Shown: positions 30,931-44,307 of the stretch, piece by piece | Numbering within the stretch: position 1 is the stretch's first letter | Layout of the letters: the number at the start of each line of letters is the position of its first letter | Assembly: GCA_025403435.1 (NCBI GenBank) | Contig: CM046341.1 | Coordinates: 1,516,802-1,580,801 of the forward strand | DNA: 64,000 nucleotides | Source of the DNA: Artocarpus heterophyllus | Taxonomy: Eukaryota; Streptophyta; Magnoliopsida; Rosales; Moraceae | Direction of reading: 5' to 3' | Translations under genes and position numbers: made by a program | Notes under the pieces: model-generated | What the model was told of the DNA's origin: nothing | The model's input: the letters and a program-made list of their open reading frames with translations, nothing else | Database searches by the model: none

Positions 30931-33900
30931 TGTTGAATCGAATTTCTTGATTCAACTTATGACTGCAATCTTTCCTTGATAATGGAATCAATCACCTGCA
31001 ATCTCATTCAAGAGTTAGACAGCAAGAACAGAATAATAAGCAAACGAAACCCACAAGATTTTTAGCGTGGTTCGGATTCAATCGATCCTACATCCACGGG
31101 GACCTCTGCAGTCACCAAGATTCACTAAAACAAGAATTGACTACAACAGTCTTTGCACTCTAAATTGCAGTAAAGTATCCTGCACTAAGCACACTTTTCC
31201 TTCTCTCGCTTAGAACACAACCACAGACTTTCTCTCTGTTTGTCTATATCCCAAAAACCCCTTTTACACCCAACAAACACTGTCTCTTGTGTTTTCCTTT
31301 TTCTCTCTCTTAGTTCCTCTTTCTACCGCTTAAGTCACTCTACATATATATATATTCTGCTCAAGGCAATTCCTATATGTACAACCGACTTCCACGTGTA
31401 TAACAACTAATAGGAGTTTTTTAGTATGGCTAATATTAACCGTCTGATATAAACTAACCATCAATTACAGGTCTAATTATTTAATGAACCACCTCATAAC
31501 ATCCTTCACCTTGGTTCAATAAATAGTTCAGTGAATCTGGCAACAGCTTTCAGGTCCACTTCTATGGCTATTCCACAGTCACATTAACCAAGTCCAAACA
31601 ATACTTGAACTTGGTTAAAGGTAACACTTTTGTAGCCATATCAGCTGGATTATCTTCAGTCGAAATTTTCTCCAGCTTAATTTTTCCTGAACTTATCACC
31701 TCTCAAATGAAATGATACTTAATCTCAACATGTTTTGTTCTCTCATGAAAAACCGGATTCTTGCTCAGTTTTATACCACTTTGGCTGTCTGAATAAAGAA
31801 TAATGTCACCCTTCAGCACTTCAAGTTCTTCTAGTAAGCCTTTAAGCCATAAGCCCTCTTTAATAGCCTCTGTAGTAGCTATATATTCTGCTTCAGTTGT
31901 TGACAGAGCTACAACTGGTTGTAGCTGAGATTTCCAGCTAATAGGTGCTCCACACAGAGTAAACATGTATCCCGTCGTTGACCTTCTTTTGTCTAGATCG
32001 CCTGCATAGTCTGAGTCAACAAAACCAACTAAATCCAGGACATCTTCTGACTTTACATACTTTAGGCCCATTTTCAATGACCCTTTTTTATATCTCAAAA
32101 GCCACTTAGCTCCCTTCCAATGCTCTATTCCTGGGTTGGACATGAATCAGCTTAACACACTCACAGCATATGCTATATCAGGCCTTGAGCAAACCATGAC
32201 ATACATTAGGGAACCAATTACACTGGCATATGGGACAGACTCCATTTCAGCGAGCTGTTCTTCTCTTCTTGGGGATTGTATAGATGACAACTTAAAATGA
32301 GCTACCAATGGTACACCAACCAATTTTGCATTATTCATGGAAAACCTTTTTAAAACTTTTATCAAGTACCCTTCCTGCAACAAGAAGAGCGTATTTCCTC
32401 CTCTGTTTCGTATTATCTCCATTCCAAGGATTTTCTTGGCTGGTCCCATATTCTTCATATCAAATTCAGCACCCAACATCTACTTGAGTCTTTCAGTGTG
32501 CTTTATGCTCTTACTTGCTTTATGCTCTTACTAGCAATGAGCATATCATCAACATAAATCAAAAGAAACATCAAAGACCCATCATACCCATTTTTAAAAT
32601 AGAAGCAACCATCATAACTACTCCTTTTAAAACCTATCCTCAGTATGAAGCTGTCAAATTTTTTATACCACTGACGTGGAGATTGTTTCAACCCATAAAG
32701 AGATTTCTTCAGCAGACAGACTTTATTTTCATTTCCTGGTTTCACAAAACCTTCTGGCTGTGACATTAGAATCGCCTCCTCTAAGTCTCCATGTAAGAAT
32801 GTTGTTTTTACGTCAAGTTGCTCTAATTCCCAATCATAGTAAACCACAAGAGCCATTAAAACTCTTATATAGGTATGCTTTACTACTGGTGAGAAAACCT
32901 CATTATAGTCTATTCCTTCCCTCTGTGTATAACCTCGGGCAACCAATCTGGCCTTGAACCTAATAGGTTCACTTTCAGTGATTCCTTCTTTAAGTTTAAA
33001 GATCCACTTGCAGGACACAACCTTTTGTTTTGGCTGCTTATCCACTAATATCCATGTATTGTTCTTTTGAAGGGATTTATATTCTTCTTTCATGGCTGTG
33101 AGCCACTTAAAAAAATGTTTGCTATTTATAGCTTCAGTATAGGACACTGGCTCACTTTCTTCATATTCAGTAGCTGTAGGTAGAGCATAAGCAATGAGTT
33201 TTGCATAACCATATTGTTCAGGTGGTTTTACATTTCTCTTAATTCTGTCCCTTGTTAGCTGGTAGTCTGACTCACAATAAGGATTTGTTGCTACCTTTTC
33301 AACTTGATCAGGTCCTTGTTCTTCATATTCAATAGAGTCATTCCTTGAATCATCTTGTGCACCATTTAGCTCCTCATGATTATCAAAAACTACACAGTCT
33401 TTAGTCATAGGAGGCTCCACCTCAAACTCAAAATACTCTTTCTCATAGCTTTTGTGGCCATGCTGAATTTTGAGTTTAAGGTCTTGGTCTGTACCTGTAA
33501 GGTTAGTGTCTAGATAGAAAATTCATTTTCATTAAATATTACATCTCTACTTGTTATTATTTTAATTCCTGGTGAATCCTTAACCCAAAGCCTATAGCCC
33601 TTCACACCATCAGGATAACCTAAGAATATACATTTTATAGACCTTGGTTCTAATTTTCCTTCATTCTGGTGAGCATAAGCAATACAGCCAAAAACCTTTA
33701 AGAAACTATAATTTGCTGGTTTTCCAGACCACAATTCCTCAGGTGTTTTAAAACCTATTGCACTAGAAGGTATTCTATTTTTCAAGTAACTGGCTGTCAT
33801 TACAGCCTCACCCCAAAATATTTGGACAATCCTGAGCTAAATAACATGCACCTTACTCTATCAAGAATGGTCCTATTCATACATTCTGCCAAGCCATTTT

Positions 33901-36268
33901 GTTGTGGGGTTTTTCTAACTGTATGGTGTTTAAGTATACCAGCCTCTTTACACATTAAGACAATCTTGTCATTACAAAACTCCAGCCCATTATCTGTTTC
34001 TAAACACCTTAATTCTTTTGTTTGTTTGGTTTTCTACTAGGGCCTTCCAATATTTAATCTTGGATAAAACAGATTCCTCATCTTTTGATTTAAGTAGATA
34101 AACCCAAGCTTTACGTGAATAATCATCAATCAAGGATAGAAAATACCTGTTGCCACCATGAGTTAGAACCTTGGCTGGACCCCAGAGATCTGAATGCACA
34201 TATTCAAGAATTGAATTTGCTCGGTGTGTTGATGACTTGAATGTCAATCTGTGTTGTTTCCCTAGAATGCAATGTTCACAAAAATCAATTCTTCCAAGAT
34301 TCTCCTTTCCAAGTAAGCCCTATTTATTGAGTTCTATGAGTCCCTTGTCACTTAAGTGACCCAGCCTTTTATGCCATAAGAAAGTCTTATCTATCGACCT
34401 CTGGACATTGGCTGCCAACCCTCTTACAGTGGAACCTTGTAGGACATACAGGCTTTGTTGTTTTACTCCTCTCATTATCACCATTGAGCCTTTCAGAACT
34501 TTAAGGACTCCCTTTTGTGCTTTGAAAGTTACCCTCCTTCATCTAGGGTACCAAGGGAAATCAAGTTCCTCTTTAAGCCTGGTACAAATCTGACCTCTTT
34601 AAGGGTTCTTACAATACCATCGTGCATTTTGATGGTTATTGTACCAATTCCCTCAATCTTACAGGAGCGGTTATCACCCATCACCACATTTCCTCCATCA
34701 ATTTCTCGTAGTGCTGTGAACCAGTCCTTGTGTGGGGTCATATGGAAACTACACCCTGAATCCAAGATCCAATCTTGGGTTGCCTTAGAGGAAGAGATTG
34801 TCAATACCTCGGCACTGTCATAACCTTCATCAATTAGTGCTGCATCGCCAACAAGCTTCCCAGTATCTTTGAATTTTCGTTCAGGACAGAGCCTTCTAAT
34901 GTGACCCAAATTGTGGTAATGAAAGCACTTCACATTCTTGTAGTCTTTCTTGCCCCTTGATTTTGATCTAGAAAAAGTTCTCCCTTTCTTGTCAAAAGGA
35001 TTTCTTTTCTGTGTTCTCCCTCGTACATTCAAGATTTCCCCTGAGTTTCCCTTATCAAGTGACTTGTCAGAGCTTTTTAAATCAAGTATCTTCGAGCATA
35101 GAGCATTTTGAACCTCTTCTACAGATATGGAGGTTCTGCCATATTTTAGGGTTTCCTTGAATGTTTTCAGAGATTTAGGTAAGGAATTCAAGAGAATTAC
35201 CGCTTTGTCTTCATCTTTTATTTTTACTTCCAGATTTTCCAGATCAAGAATCAGTTTGTTGAAGTCATCAAGGCTGTCTTCTATGGTTTTGGATTCATCC
35301 ATCCTGAACCCATAAAAACTTTCTTTCAAGTAGATACGATTTGGAAGAGATCGAATACGAAAAATCTCTTCAAGCTTCTTCCATATAGCAGCAACAGTCT
35401 TCTCATGGGACACCTTCCTCAATACTTGATCTGAGAGGCTTAGTACAATAGCGCTGTGAGCTTTTCTTGAAAGTTCTTTCTGCCTTTTGAGAAAATCTTC
35501 TCTTTGTTTGTCGGAAAGATCTTGAGGTATTTCAATATCTGGATGCAAAGCTTTATCTAGGCCTTGGGAAATCAGGACTGCCTCCATCTTCATCTTCCAC
35601 AAGCCGAAGTCGCTTTTGTCTATGAGCTTCTCTATGTCATACTTCTGATTTGCCATTGTCTTTGTCTCGTAATTCCTGATGTGCGGCTCTGATACCAGAT
35701 GTTGAATCGAATTTCTTGATTCAACTTATGATTGCAATCTTTCCTTGATAATGGAATCAATCACCTGCAATCTCATTCAAGAGTTAGATAGCAAGAATAG
35801 AATAATAAGAAAACAAAACCCACAAGATTTTTAGTGTGGTTCGGATTCAATCGATCCTACATCCACGGGGACCTCTGCAGTCACCAAGATTCACTAAAAC
35901 AAGAATTGACTACAACAGTCTTTGCACTCTAAATTGCAGTAAAGTATCCTACACTAAGCACACTTTTCCTTCTCTCGCTTAGAACACAACCTCAGACTTT
36001 CTCTCTGTTTGTCAATATCCCAAAAACCCCTTTTACACCCAACAAACACTCTCTCTTGTGTTTTCCTTTTTCTCTCTCTTAGTTCCTCTTTCTACCGCTT
36101 AAGTCACTCTACATATTTATATTCTGCTCAAGGCAATTCCTATATGTACAACCAACTTCCACGTGTGTAACAACTAATAAGAGTTTTTTAGTATGGCTAA
36201 TATCAACCGTCTGATATAAACTAACCATCAATTACAGGTCTAATTGTTTAATGAACCACCTCATAACA
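30931..36268 (-). mobile_element. Copia LTR retrotransposon C
   Basis: LTRs 30,931-31,501 and 35,700-36,268 (TGTTGAATCG..CTCATAACA). Target duplication AGCAC at 30,926-30,930 and 36,269-36,273. An iMet-type primer site on the minus strand adjoins the right LTR (35,687-35,698), and a purine tract AAGGTGAAGGA adjoins the left LTR. The LTRs differ at about 16 substitutions and a 2-bp indel by eye. The empty site is preserved in the inverted paralogue near 57,140-57,170, so insertion followed the duplication. Confidence 0.96.
31668..35656 (-). pseudogene. Copia C gag-pol, several frameshifts and stops
   Basis: Gag starts at 35,656 (MANQKYDIEKLIDKSDFGLW). The zinc knuckle reads CFHYHNLGHIRRLC, so the second Cys is Tyr. 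Protease is WILDSGCSFHM. The frame shifts near 34,535. Integrase fragments lie at 34,247-33,990 and 33,800-33,510. Reverse transcriptase lies at 33,420-32,503 (LIYVDDMLIASK) and is broken by a 17-bp tandem duplication. The rest of RT and RNase H are at 32,479-32,147 and 32,143-31,703, with TGA codons where Arg is expected (VLS-FMSNPG; YHFI-EVI). Non-functional. Confidence 0.92.
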
Positions 36269-36764
36269 AGCACGTTTGGCACAACATAATGTAGCAACTT
36301 TTGGCTGCCAAAGTATGATTATTTTGTAAAACATTAGAGGATTACGTAACCCAACATTCTACTACTACAGCTTGGATTTTTTTTTTTTTGAGCTGCTACA
36401 ATTACAAATTCCTGCATCATCTTGAACTCCTACTGTTTGGCCTTTCCAACGTGCGATAGGCATGAACCCTCTACTACAGAGTGGAGGTTTGAAATGTTCT
36501 CTTTTAACTTCCGTGAAGATTATGCTCCATTGCCCATCTATTTGTTCATCTATGATTCTCTATGCGGGGTGGTTGCATACCGAGTCAATACCATTATCCT
36601 CTCTGGTGCTCTGTTGGAGTATGGTGCTCATGTTCAGGTCGTAGCTTAGTTTTTGCTACTATCTCCATCCTCTGTGGTCTTGTTTGGCATGTTCTAAATG
36701 AGCTTTTTGCGTAGGGAATTGTGTTCGACATCAATAGAGTGGTCTCCCTCAAGACTCTCGGGAG

Positions 36765-37085
36765 GTGATCAAGTCTTTTTGGGTGGTAGAAGATCAACTG
36801 TGTTCATGTGGCTTTTCCGTGAAGATATGTTTGGTGGTGGCGGCTGTTGCAAGGAACTATTTAGGTGCTGCTGAGTGGATCATTTCTGCACAAGGCTTCT
36901 TTGCGAATGCTGAAGTGGGAAAGGCCGCCGCTCTGAGGCTGGCCATTAATCACGTGAAAGAGATTGGTCTGAATGCGGCAATCTTTGATGGCGATTGTGC
37001 TGGTTTGGCAGGGTGTTTTCTTTTTTCAATGAAGAATCCTTTCAACAAAAAGAGAGAGCCCTCTCCTGTAAACGATGGGAATTGA
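36765..37085 (+). pseudogene. RNase H-like (RVT_3-type) fragment in arm 1
   Basis: The readable part CLVVAAVARNYLGAAEW .. AEVGKAAALRLAINHVKEIG .. AAIFDGDCAGLAGC resembles the plant RNase H-like domain found in LINE-derived and 'RNase H protein' genes: the E-A-A-L-R-A helix, then the F-x-G/E-D-C strand. Only a piece of the domain is present, without conserved flanks. It is mirrored in arm 2. Confidence 0.6.
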
Positions 37086-37197
37086 CATACAAAAAGATCG
37101 GTTAGAAAGGGAAATTGGTTACAATTTACAAGATTAATTTGTTAAAAGGTAACTAGTTTTCTTCAGCTTAATCATGAGCTGAATTATCACTCTTCAA

Positions 37198-38388
37198 AAG
37201 ATTTCTCCTTTTCTTTATTCTGCATCTATATGGCATAAAACTTATGGCTGATAAGCTGAGGCCATAATTGAGTATAAGGACCATTTATAATATGGATCAT
37301 CTGTAAAACAAATTCTGTGTATTTTACGTGATATTATAGAGAAGATTCTGAAATGAATAGAGATGGGGACAGATAAAATTGCTTGCTGTAATTAATAACC
37401 CTATAGCTTTTCTTCCTGTAAGGCATTGGACAGTTAAAGGCTTACAAACAAAAACAATGAAAAGAAAAAAAGGCACCTTTTTCCAAAGAGAAAGCATGAC
37501 TGCTTAAGTGCCATCATTTATGATTCCGTTGTATTTCGACAGCATATCTTGATTATTTTGTTACAATTGCCTCCGCAACAAATCACACTTGTTCGTGATA
37601 AGAGCACGGTTCACGAAGCCAAATCTCTCAGCTAACTATGAAATATCCCAAATCTGAAAGAGGAAACTTTAGAGAACTCAAGCAAAATGCCAAATTCAGT
37701 AACAAAACATTCAAAGGGCAAATGAGAGAGCTGATACATAGATTTTCAAAGGGCATTAGAAAACCCCTCGAGGGCGGGAAATAATTAAGAAGGAAAACAA
37801 GCAATTCAATGATGGATTTTTAGGAAATGTATAATATTCACAGACAACAACAGCAACAACTTCACATGCATAACATGCACTTTAGGCTAGAAAATATGAA
37901 TTTCTTACCGTGAATGTATATTAGTACACTTGATTAGGTACTTAAAACGTGGATTTTTGGGAAACTATAAGTTTTCTTATGTTACTTTCACAAAGAAAAA
38001 ATTGGTTGAGGCCCCACAAAAAAAATATTACTGACACTCTTTAATATCTGTTTTTACTTCCTGAAAGATTACTGATGATACATTTATAAAAATCTAGTCA
38101 AAAATCCTATTTAATAAACTCTATGCACAATGGAAGCTGAACGACATTCAACTCAAATAACGACAATTTGATTTGTGGCTGAAAATTGCAATCAAATCTT
38201 TCTAAATGGGTCCCAAAAGAGTGAGTGGGAAATCCTGTTCCCACTTAAAAATATCCTCTTCCGTGATACAAAGTGAAAAAAGAAAAAAAAAAAAGCTGTA
38301 TTCTAAAATAAAAGAAAATCCAACATATCAGGTTCTAGATGAAATTAGATTCTTGTTAATTTACACATTAAGCAAAATGAACTCTCTG
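37198..38388. other. AT-rich stretch, no gene seen
   Basis: No conserved ORF, RNA gene or element terminus recognised between the inverted-repeat arm and the Tat-like fragment. Confidence 0.5.
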
Positions 38389-39514
38389 TGTTGAGGGTGA
38401 GCTCGGCGCCACCGTCGAGGAGCCTTACTCCTGGTGGTCAGCCAAGAAGCTAGGCAAAGCTACGGGGAACTAACAACTGATCCTGATGAGCTTGGATTGT
38501 TAGTCCGAGGTGATTTTCAGGGTCCCTCGGGCTGCACCGCAACTGGTTGCCTCCTCGAGTCAGACACTAGCTCGAGACATATACTTTTCACTTATAAGTG
38601 GGCTGCTACTCGCCATCACTAGCCGACAGATAACGGACAACTCGCCTTTGGATGGGAAACAATCCACCGATGGAGGACACAACACTTGTCTTTTGTCTTC
38701 TGACACGCCTTGATGTGACACATCGATTGTGGGTAAAACCCACCAAACACTTGGTCCAAGTGGCAACCTATAAATAGGGCGCATTTATTGCATCCAGCAT
38801 GCATACTCCTTCCCACCTAACAAGTTCCAGTTCTCTACCGAGCAACCCCTGCCTTGAGCATCGGAGAGCCCTTGTCTATTGACTGACCTGTCTTTTTCTT
38901 ATCTCCAAAGCGTCCCTCCTCTTGTTGCAGGTCCACCTGATCAGGCAGAGCTGAACACGGAAGAGCAGTCCACCATGCACAGCTGCACGTGGTGTTGATC
39001 TGCCGTCAAACTCCGATAAGCATCAATATTTTGGCCCTATAAGGCGGGTGCCTGCACCTTCACTCAAAATTACCAGCCACAACAGGCCCGTGAACCGAGA
39101 TGGTAACTCGAGGCAACGCCCAAGACGAGGGTGCCCGACATGAATGATCGGGAGAAGCCCGAAATCGAAACCAGAATCTGGTCAGACTCAGGGGCTGTCC
39201 TCGAGCCACGAGATCCCATTTTAGGGGTCAAGGAAGCGCGACGAGGGTCAAACAGATGCAAGATCCGTTGCCCAAGACCCTATCCAAGAACTGACCAATG
39301 TTGTTCATATACTTACTCAATAGCTCGCACAGCAGGCTCAGTGCCAGGTGGCTCCTGGCCTCTTACCTCTAGCCCTAGCTGACCAGGCTAGGGGTCGGGC
39401 AAGACGGGATGCCGCCGACCCTAGTGAAGCTGACTCCGAGTGCTCTAGAAGATCTACACATGGCGTCTCGACAAACAATAGGCTCGTCCGAGAGGGACGC
39501 CTTAGCCCTCAGGA
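38389..39514 (+). mobile_element. Tat-like gypsy element, 5' LTR and leader
   Basis: GC-richer than its surroundings. It probably begins TGTTGAGGGTGAGC at 38,389. A TATA box CTATAAATAG lies at 38,768-38,777. The region near 39,025-39,060 (ATATTTTGGCCC) is where a primer site would be expected but is degenerate. A gag-like start (MNDREKPEIE) is at 39,140. The element is interrupted at 39,514 and resumes at 53,892. Confidence 0.6.
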
Positions 39515-39655
39515 TGTAACACCCTAAATTTTAAGCTAGGGGTCTAGCTGAGATTATATGAATATGTTTTATTTTTATCACTTATGTATTGATTTTTTTT
39601 TTTTTACTTATGAAATTGCCATGTGTTTATGGGATGATAGAACTTCATGCAAAGG

Positions 39656-39689
<34 letters not shown>

Positions 39690-41343
39690 TAAAACTATTG
39701 TTGTCCTGTGTGTTGCATGAATGAAAGAATTATACATAAGTTTATATAATATACAATACACACGTATGCATGAATTATTCATATACTATAATATCTTTAT
39801 GTGTTATCTAATATATGATACACAAATAAGTTGTATATTGTATATTGTGAGTTTGTTATCATATAATTATATATGTATGTTTTATGTAGTAGTTGGCTTC
39901 CGTATGAAGAAATGAAGATTGGTAATCATTATGTTAAATTTGTGTGTGGTAGACAAATTACTAGTAGTTGCCATATTTTATTTTATAGAGGTTTGTGCAC
40001 AATATTTTGTACTATTGTATAATTGTAGTGGAAAATGACTATTAATATTTTATAATGTATATATGTTTATGTGTGAATGTAAATTATATATATGAGTGTG
40101 TGTAATTGATATCGTTGCTGTGTGAGTATGAACAGCAAGTGGGAAGTGGTACATTATTGATGTTATATTTTTTAATGTAATGTGCACTATATGTGTAAGT
40201 TGCAATGTTTGGTGGCCGTGTATGACTTTGAGAAAGTGGTTAATGACTAACGTAATTTATGCATATGTGTGTGTGTTTGTTGTGGTATAATTTTGACTTA
40301 TTGGCATATTATCTTCTCTTTCCTTATTCCATATGGGGGAATAGTTGACTTTTTATTGTGATTGGATTTTATGATAAGATTTCCTTCTTTTTTTTACAAT
40401 TAAACTTTGGCAAGTGAAGCAGTTTTTGGAATCCTAAATTATCTTCAATCTTTTTATTTCTTTCATAATTGATTTATTGACTTATTTGGAATCCTATACA
40501 TAGTAGGTCAAGTAATATCATTATGTTTCCCAATTGAATCATTGACTTTCCTCTAATTTCTCTCTACCTTTCACGGATACACTGCATCTTGGCATAACAT
40601 TTGTAATATATTAATTATTCTTTTCTTATCCCAGCATTTCCTTATTTTCCCACCCGAATTGCTCTCACAAATCCTCTCAAACCCATTTAGAAAGTTATCA
40701 ATTCTTTTACGTATAGAAAATTATCAATTCTTTTACATATTTTTCCCATCCTTCATATTATTCTCTCCACTCACCTTATTTCATGTCTTCCTTTTCTTCT
40801 CTTTCTTTATTTGCTGCCAAGAGTGAGAATGAGAGAAGATCAAAGAATGAAAGAGTTAAAGAAAGAAAGATATTACAGAGACATGTCTATGTAAGACTTA
40901 AGAAATGAGGGGATGAACTGTGAGGGAATAGGGAAGAAACCAAGAAGAGAAAAGAGAGAAAAGAATAAGGAAACACTATATTTAAGGAGACATATGAATG
41001 CACGAAATGAGGATAGAGAATCGTGAAGGTGTTCTATGGCTTTCATCAGAATATGAAGGGATATATTATGTGAGTAAAGAATCAATGAATGATGATGTAT
41101 AGAACCTAAGATGATCATGACTAAACAGTTTGTGTAAGTATACCCTCCACTGCATCACTTGAACAATATTATGTTTTAAAGCATGTTTTAAAGGTATGTA
41201 TGTTGTTATGATGAATATGTTTAAAGATGTTTTTGATGATTTTTCATAAGTATGATGTGAACTCTCTTGTTGTCATGAACCAACCAATGTTATGTACGTT
41301 TTCATGGCCAAATCCTTGAGGAAGCATGTTCCAAGATAGGGAC

Positions 41344-43590
41344 TAATGAGACTGTAAAAGTGTATATTTTTTAAGGCTTAAATCATTTATTTATGCTTTT
41401 ATTTCTCATTAAATCCTCTAATTATTAGCATTTTGTGTTAATTAGTATCTTTGTGTCTTAGTCTATAAATGTGTTTAAAAATTTATTTTTAGTGTGTTTT
41501 TATGTTTAAAAGAATTTTTAGTAATTTTTGGAGTCGTTTCTGTATGTTAAATACTTGTTTAGTTTGTAAATAATTAAAACCGTAAAAGTAATGCGGTTAT
41601 TTTATTTTCAATTTTAGTGTGTTTGACAGTGTGTTTTAAGTTTGTAAATATGTCTTATTATATTTTTAGTAATTTATAAAAATATTTCCAAGTCATAAAA
41701 ATTATATCTGCGTCAAACCGTAAGAGACTGGAAATTTTAGGGGTTTTTATTAATTTTTGTGTGTTTTAATGTAAAATAAATATTTTTAAAATTTTTGTAA
41801 ATATTATGTTCGTAAAATAATTAATTTTAGTGTTTTTGTGATTTTTAGATTTGAAATCTAGAAGAAAAAAGGAGCAAAACAGCGTAAAAAAGGGCAAAAT
41901 TGGACATCAAATGCATCAAAAATCTTTGAAAAATTCAAAATTCAAAAGGAAGAGGACACGTGGCGTCATGGGAGCCGTCCGATTCACTACCAAATTAATC
42001 TCAGCCGTCCGAGGAAGAGACGCGTGTCAATGCGTCATCCGGTGCGTCAGCGAAATCTTAGAGTGCTGTCCACGTGTCGAAGAACGATTGGCGCGTGTGA
42101 TTCACGCGCCGACAAGCTGCAAACGCGTCAGAGGGGAATCGTAGACAGCTTCGAATCCTGTGCGGGCCAGTTCACAAACAACCGTTCTCTCAAACGTTCG
42201 ATGAGATGACGAAGACCAATCTGACGGTCATCAAGCTCGGTCCCACTAGTCCCACCTGGGCCCATCTTGGCCGCGTCTAACAGCCATTGGATCTCGTTTT
42301 GAACGGTTCAGATCGTGCCTGTTTCGTGCTAGTCTGGTCTGCGTCACACTGGATTACAAACTCAAATTCACATATCAAAGAGCGAATCTCAGCATGGAAA
42401 AAGGGAGGAAACAGATTAACATGATCCAATTATTGAACGATAAAATATAATAAAAATAATAGATAAAAAATAATAATAATTTTCTAGGCTATAAATAGCC
42501 TTGCATTCCCCCTCCTTCAAGAACACCCATCAAGGCCTTTTGGCCTCCCTTCCCTTCTTCTCCCAATTTTTTCCTTTTTCCTTTTTCCTTTTTACCTCTT
42601 TTATTCCTTAGGTAATATATATATATATATATATATTTTTTTTTTTTAATTTAGTGTAGAAAGTCTAGTGAGGCAAAGAGATGATCTTGTATGCGTAGTA
42701 CTTTGGTATGAATTTTATCTCTATATCTGTTTTGTAATGCTTATATTTTGTGGAATAAATTATATCTTTATGTTTTTTAACAATTATTGTTACTGTTGTT
42801 ATGCTGTCAATTTTTACATAAATTCAGTCATGCTTTCTTTATGTAATTTAATTGTGTTGCATAATCAATATTAATAATACTAAATTCATGCTCGTTTATT
42901 AAGTTGAGTTTCTGCTACATTATAGACATAGACTGACACAGATAATGCTTGGGAGGACCTTGATTACTCGTAGACAGAGGATGGCATAGTGTATTCTTAA
43001 ACCAATTAATAAGTCGATATGCTGTCGAAATTAACGCAATAATTTATTCCATAAAAATATATTAATTTTGATTTGTTATTATCTTTTCTATATAAAAATT
43101 ATGTTAATTATAATTGAGTGACAGCGGTTCTAATTTTCATAATTAGTGTACCAAATCATTAGTGAGAGATGATTATTTTACTAGTTTTTATAAGAAAACC
43201 CTTATTGCATTATGGTTTGTTATATTGTCGCTCTCGGTTGACCCATATAATTAGTAAAAAGTGCTTGCAATTAATGAGAAAAGATATAATAAATCAAATG
43301 TTTTAGATAATTATTAATTAGAATTAAAATTCCATATCAGTTGCGAAACATACAAGGAATTCTCAAAGCTTCACCGTTTTAATTTTATGCTTTAGATTTT
43401 TAATAAAAAAATCACAAAAATATTTCTTTTACTTTTAAACTTTGCTCTGAAAAAGTGTTTGCCTTTTGGAACGTTTATTTTTAACAATCTTTCGAGTTAC
43501 AAATTTTCACCTCCCTGTGGATACGACAACTTTTCTATACTACAAACGTTCGTCGGTTATAAAGAATAAACATTTTTTTGGGCGTTACCA
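41344..43590 (+). repeat. Athila-like 5' LTR
   Basis: 2,247 bp. The core promoter is visible as GGCTATAAATAGCC-like sequence at 42,487-42,500, followed by the polypyrimidine-rich transcribed start. A GC-richer block lies at 41,960-42,340. Confidence 0.9.
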
Positions 43591-43594
43591 AATT

Positions 43595-43612
43595 TGGCGC
43601 CGTTGCCGGGGA
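43595..43612 (+). other. Athila-like primer-binding site
   Basis: TGGCGCCGTTGCCGGGGA four bases after the LTR, the sequence usual for Athila and Tat lineage gypsy elements. Confidence 0.9.
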
Positions 43613-44307
43613 AGGTATTGTTTTCAGTGCACTATAAAATTGTGTAATATATTTTCTTTTTCTTTTTATTTTTCTTTTATATATTACTAACTCTTCTTTT
43701 CTTTTGTTTTATTTCTTTTCTTTTGTTAATATCTTCTGTTTTACAGGTTTTAAGTACTGTTCACGTAGGAATCTGCATGCATTTTCTGTAAGTTATTATT
43801 TGTAGTAATTACTATTCATGTCACTATTTTAATATTCAAAAAAAATAAAAAAATATATATATAAATAAAAAAATAATAAAATAAAAAATATTATGTAAAA
43901 TATTTATTTTGTTAGTTTTAGGTTTTTGCCTTAGAGATAAAACTTCATAAAATTTTAAATTAGGTTTTCCATAATACTTAATAAACAAATTGTGTTTTTG
44001 TGAAAAGTATTTTTTGAGAAAGTTTTGTTTGGGGACTGGTACTAGTTCAGAATTCTTTCCCATAACCGGTTCATTTTTGGAGATTCTCCCAACACCAGTC
44101 ATTCCTGGAACGTTGTTCTGTCGAGGAAATTGGTTCTTAAGGAGCCTTAGCACCACCAATCTTTCCTGGGAACATTCTTGAAAAATATAATTCGCAACTT
44201 CACAAAATCAATAAGGCAAATACTTTTCATTCACTACTCTACTCTCCCTAAGTGGAGAAAAGCTTAGTATTTGTCTATAAAATTTTGTAAATATTTAAAT
44301 AATTTGT

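Larger units (their letters stand above)
30530..37197. repeat. Inverted duplication arm 1, split by copia C
   Basis: 30,530-30,930 plus 36,269-37,197 equals, in reverse complement, 56,150-57,438. Matches include the sequences around the copia C insertion point (GTCAACAAATCTAA..GTTTGGCACAAC). Several indels separate the arms, for example extra sequence in arm 1 at about 30,735-30,870. The arm carries an RNase H-like fragment. Confidence 0.88.
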
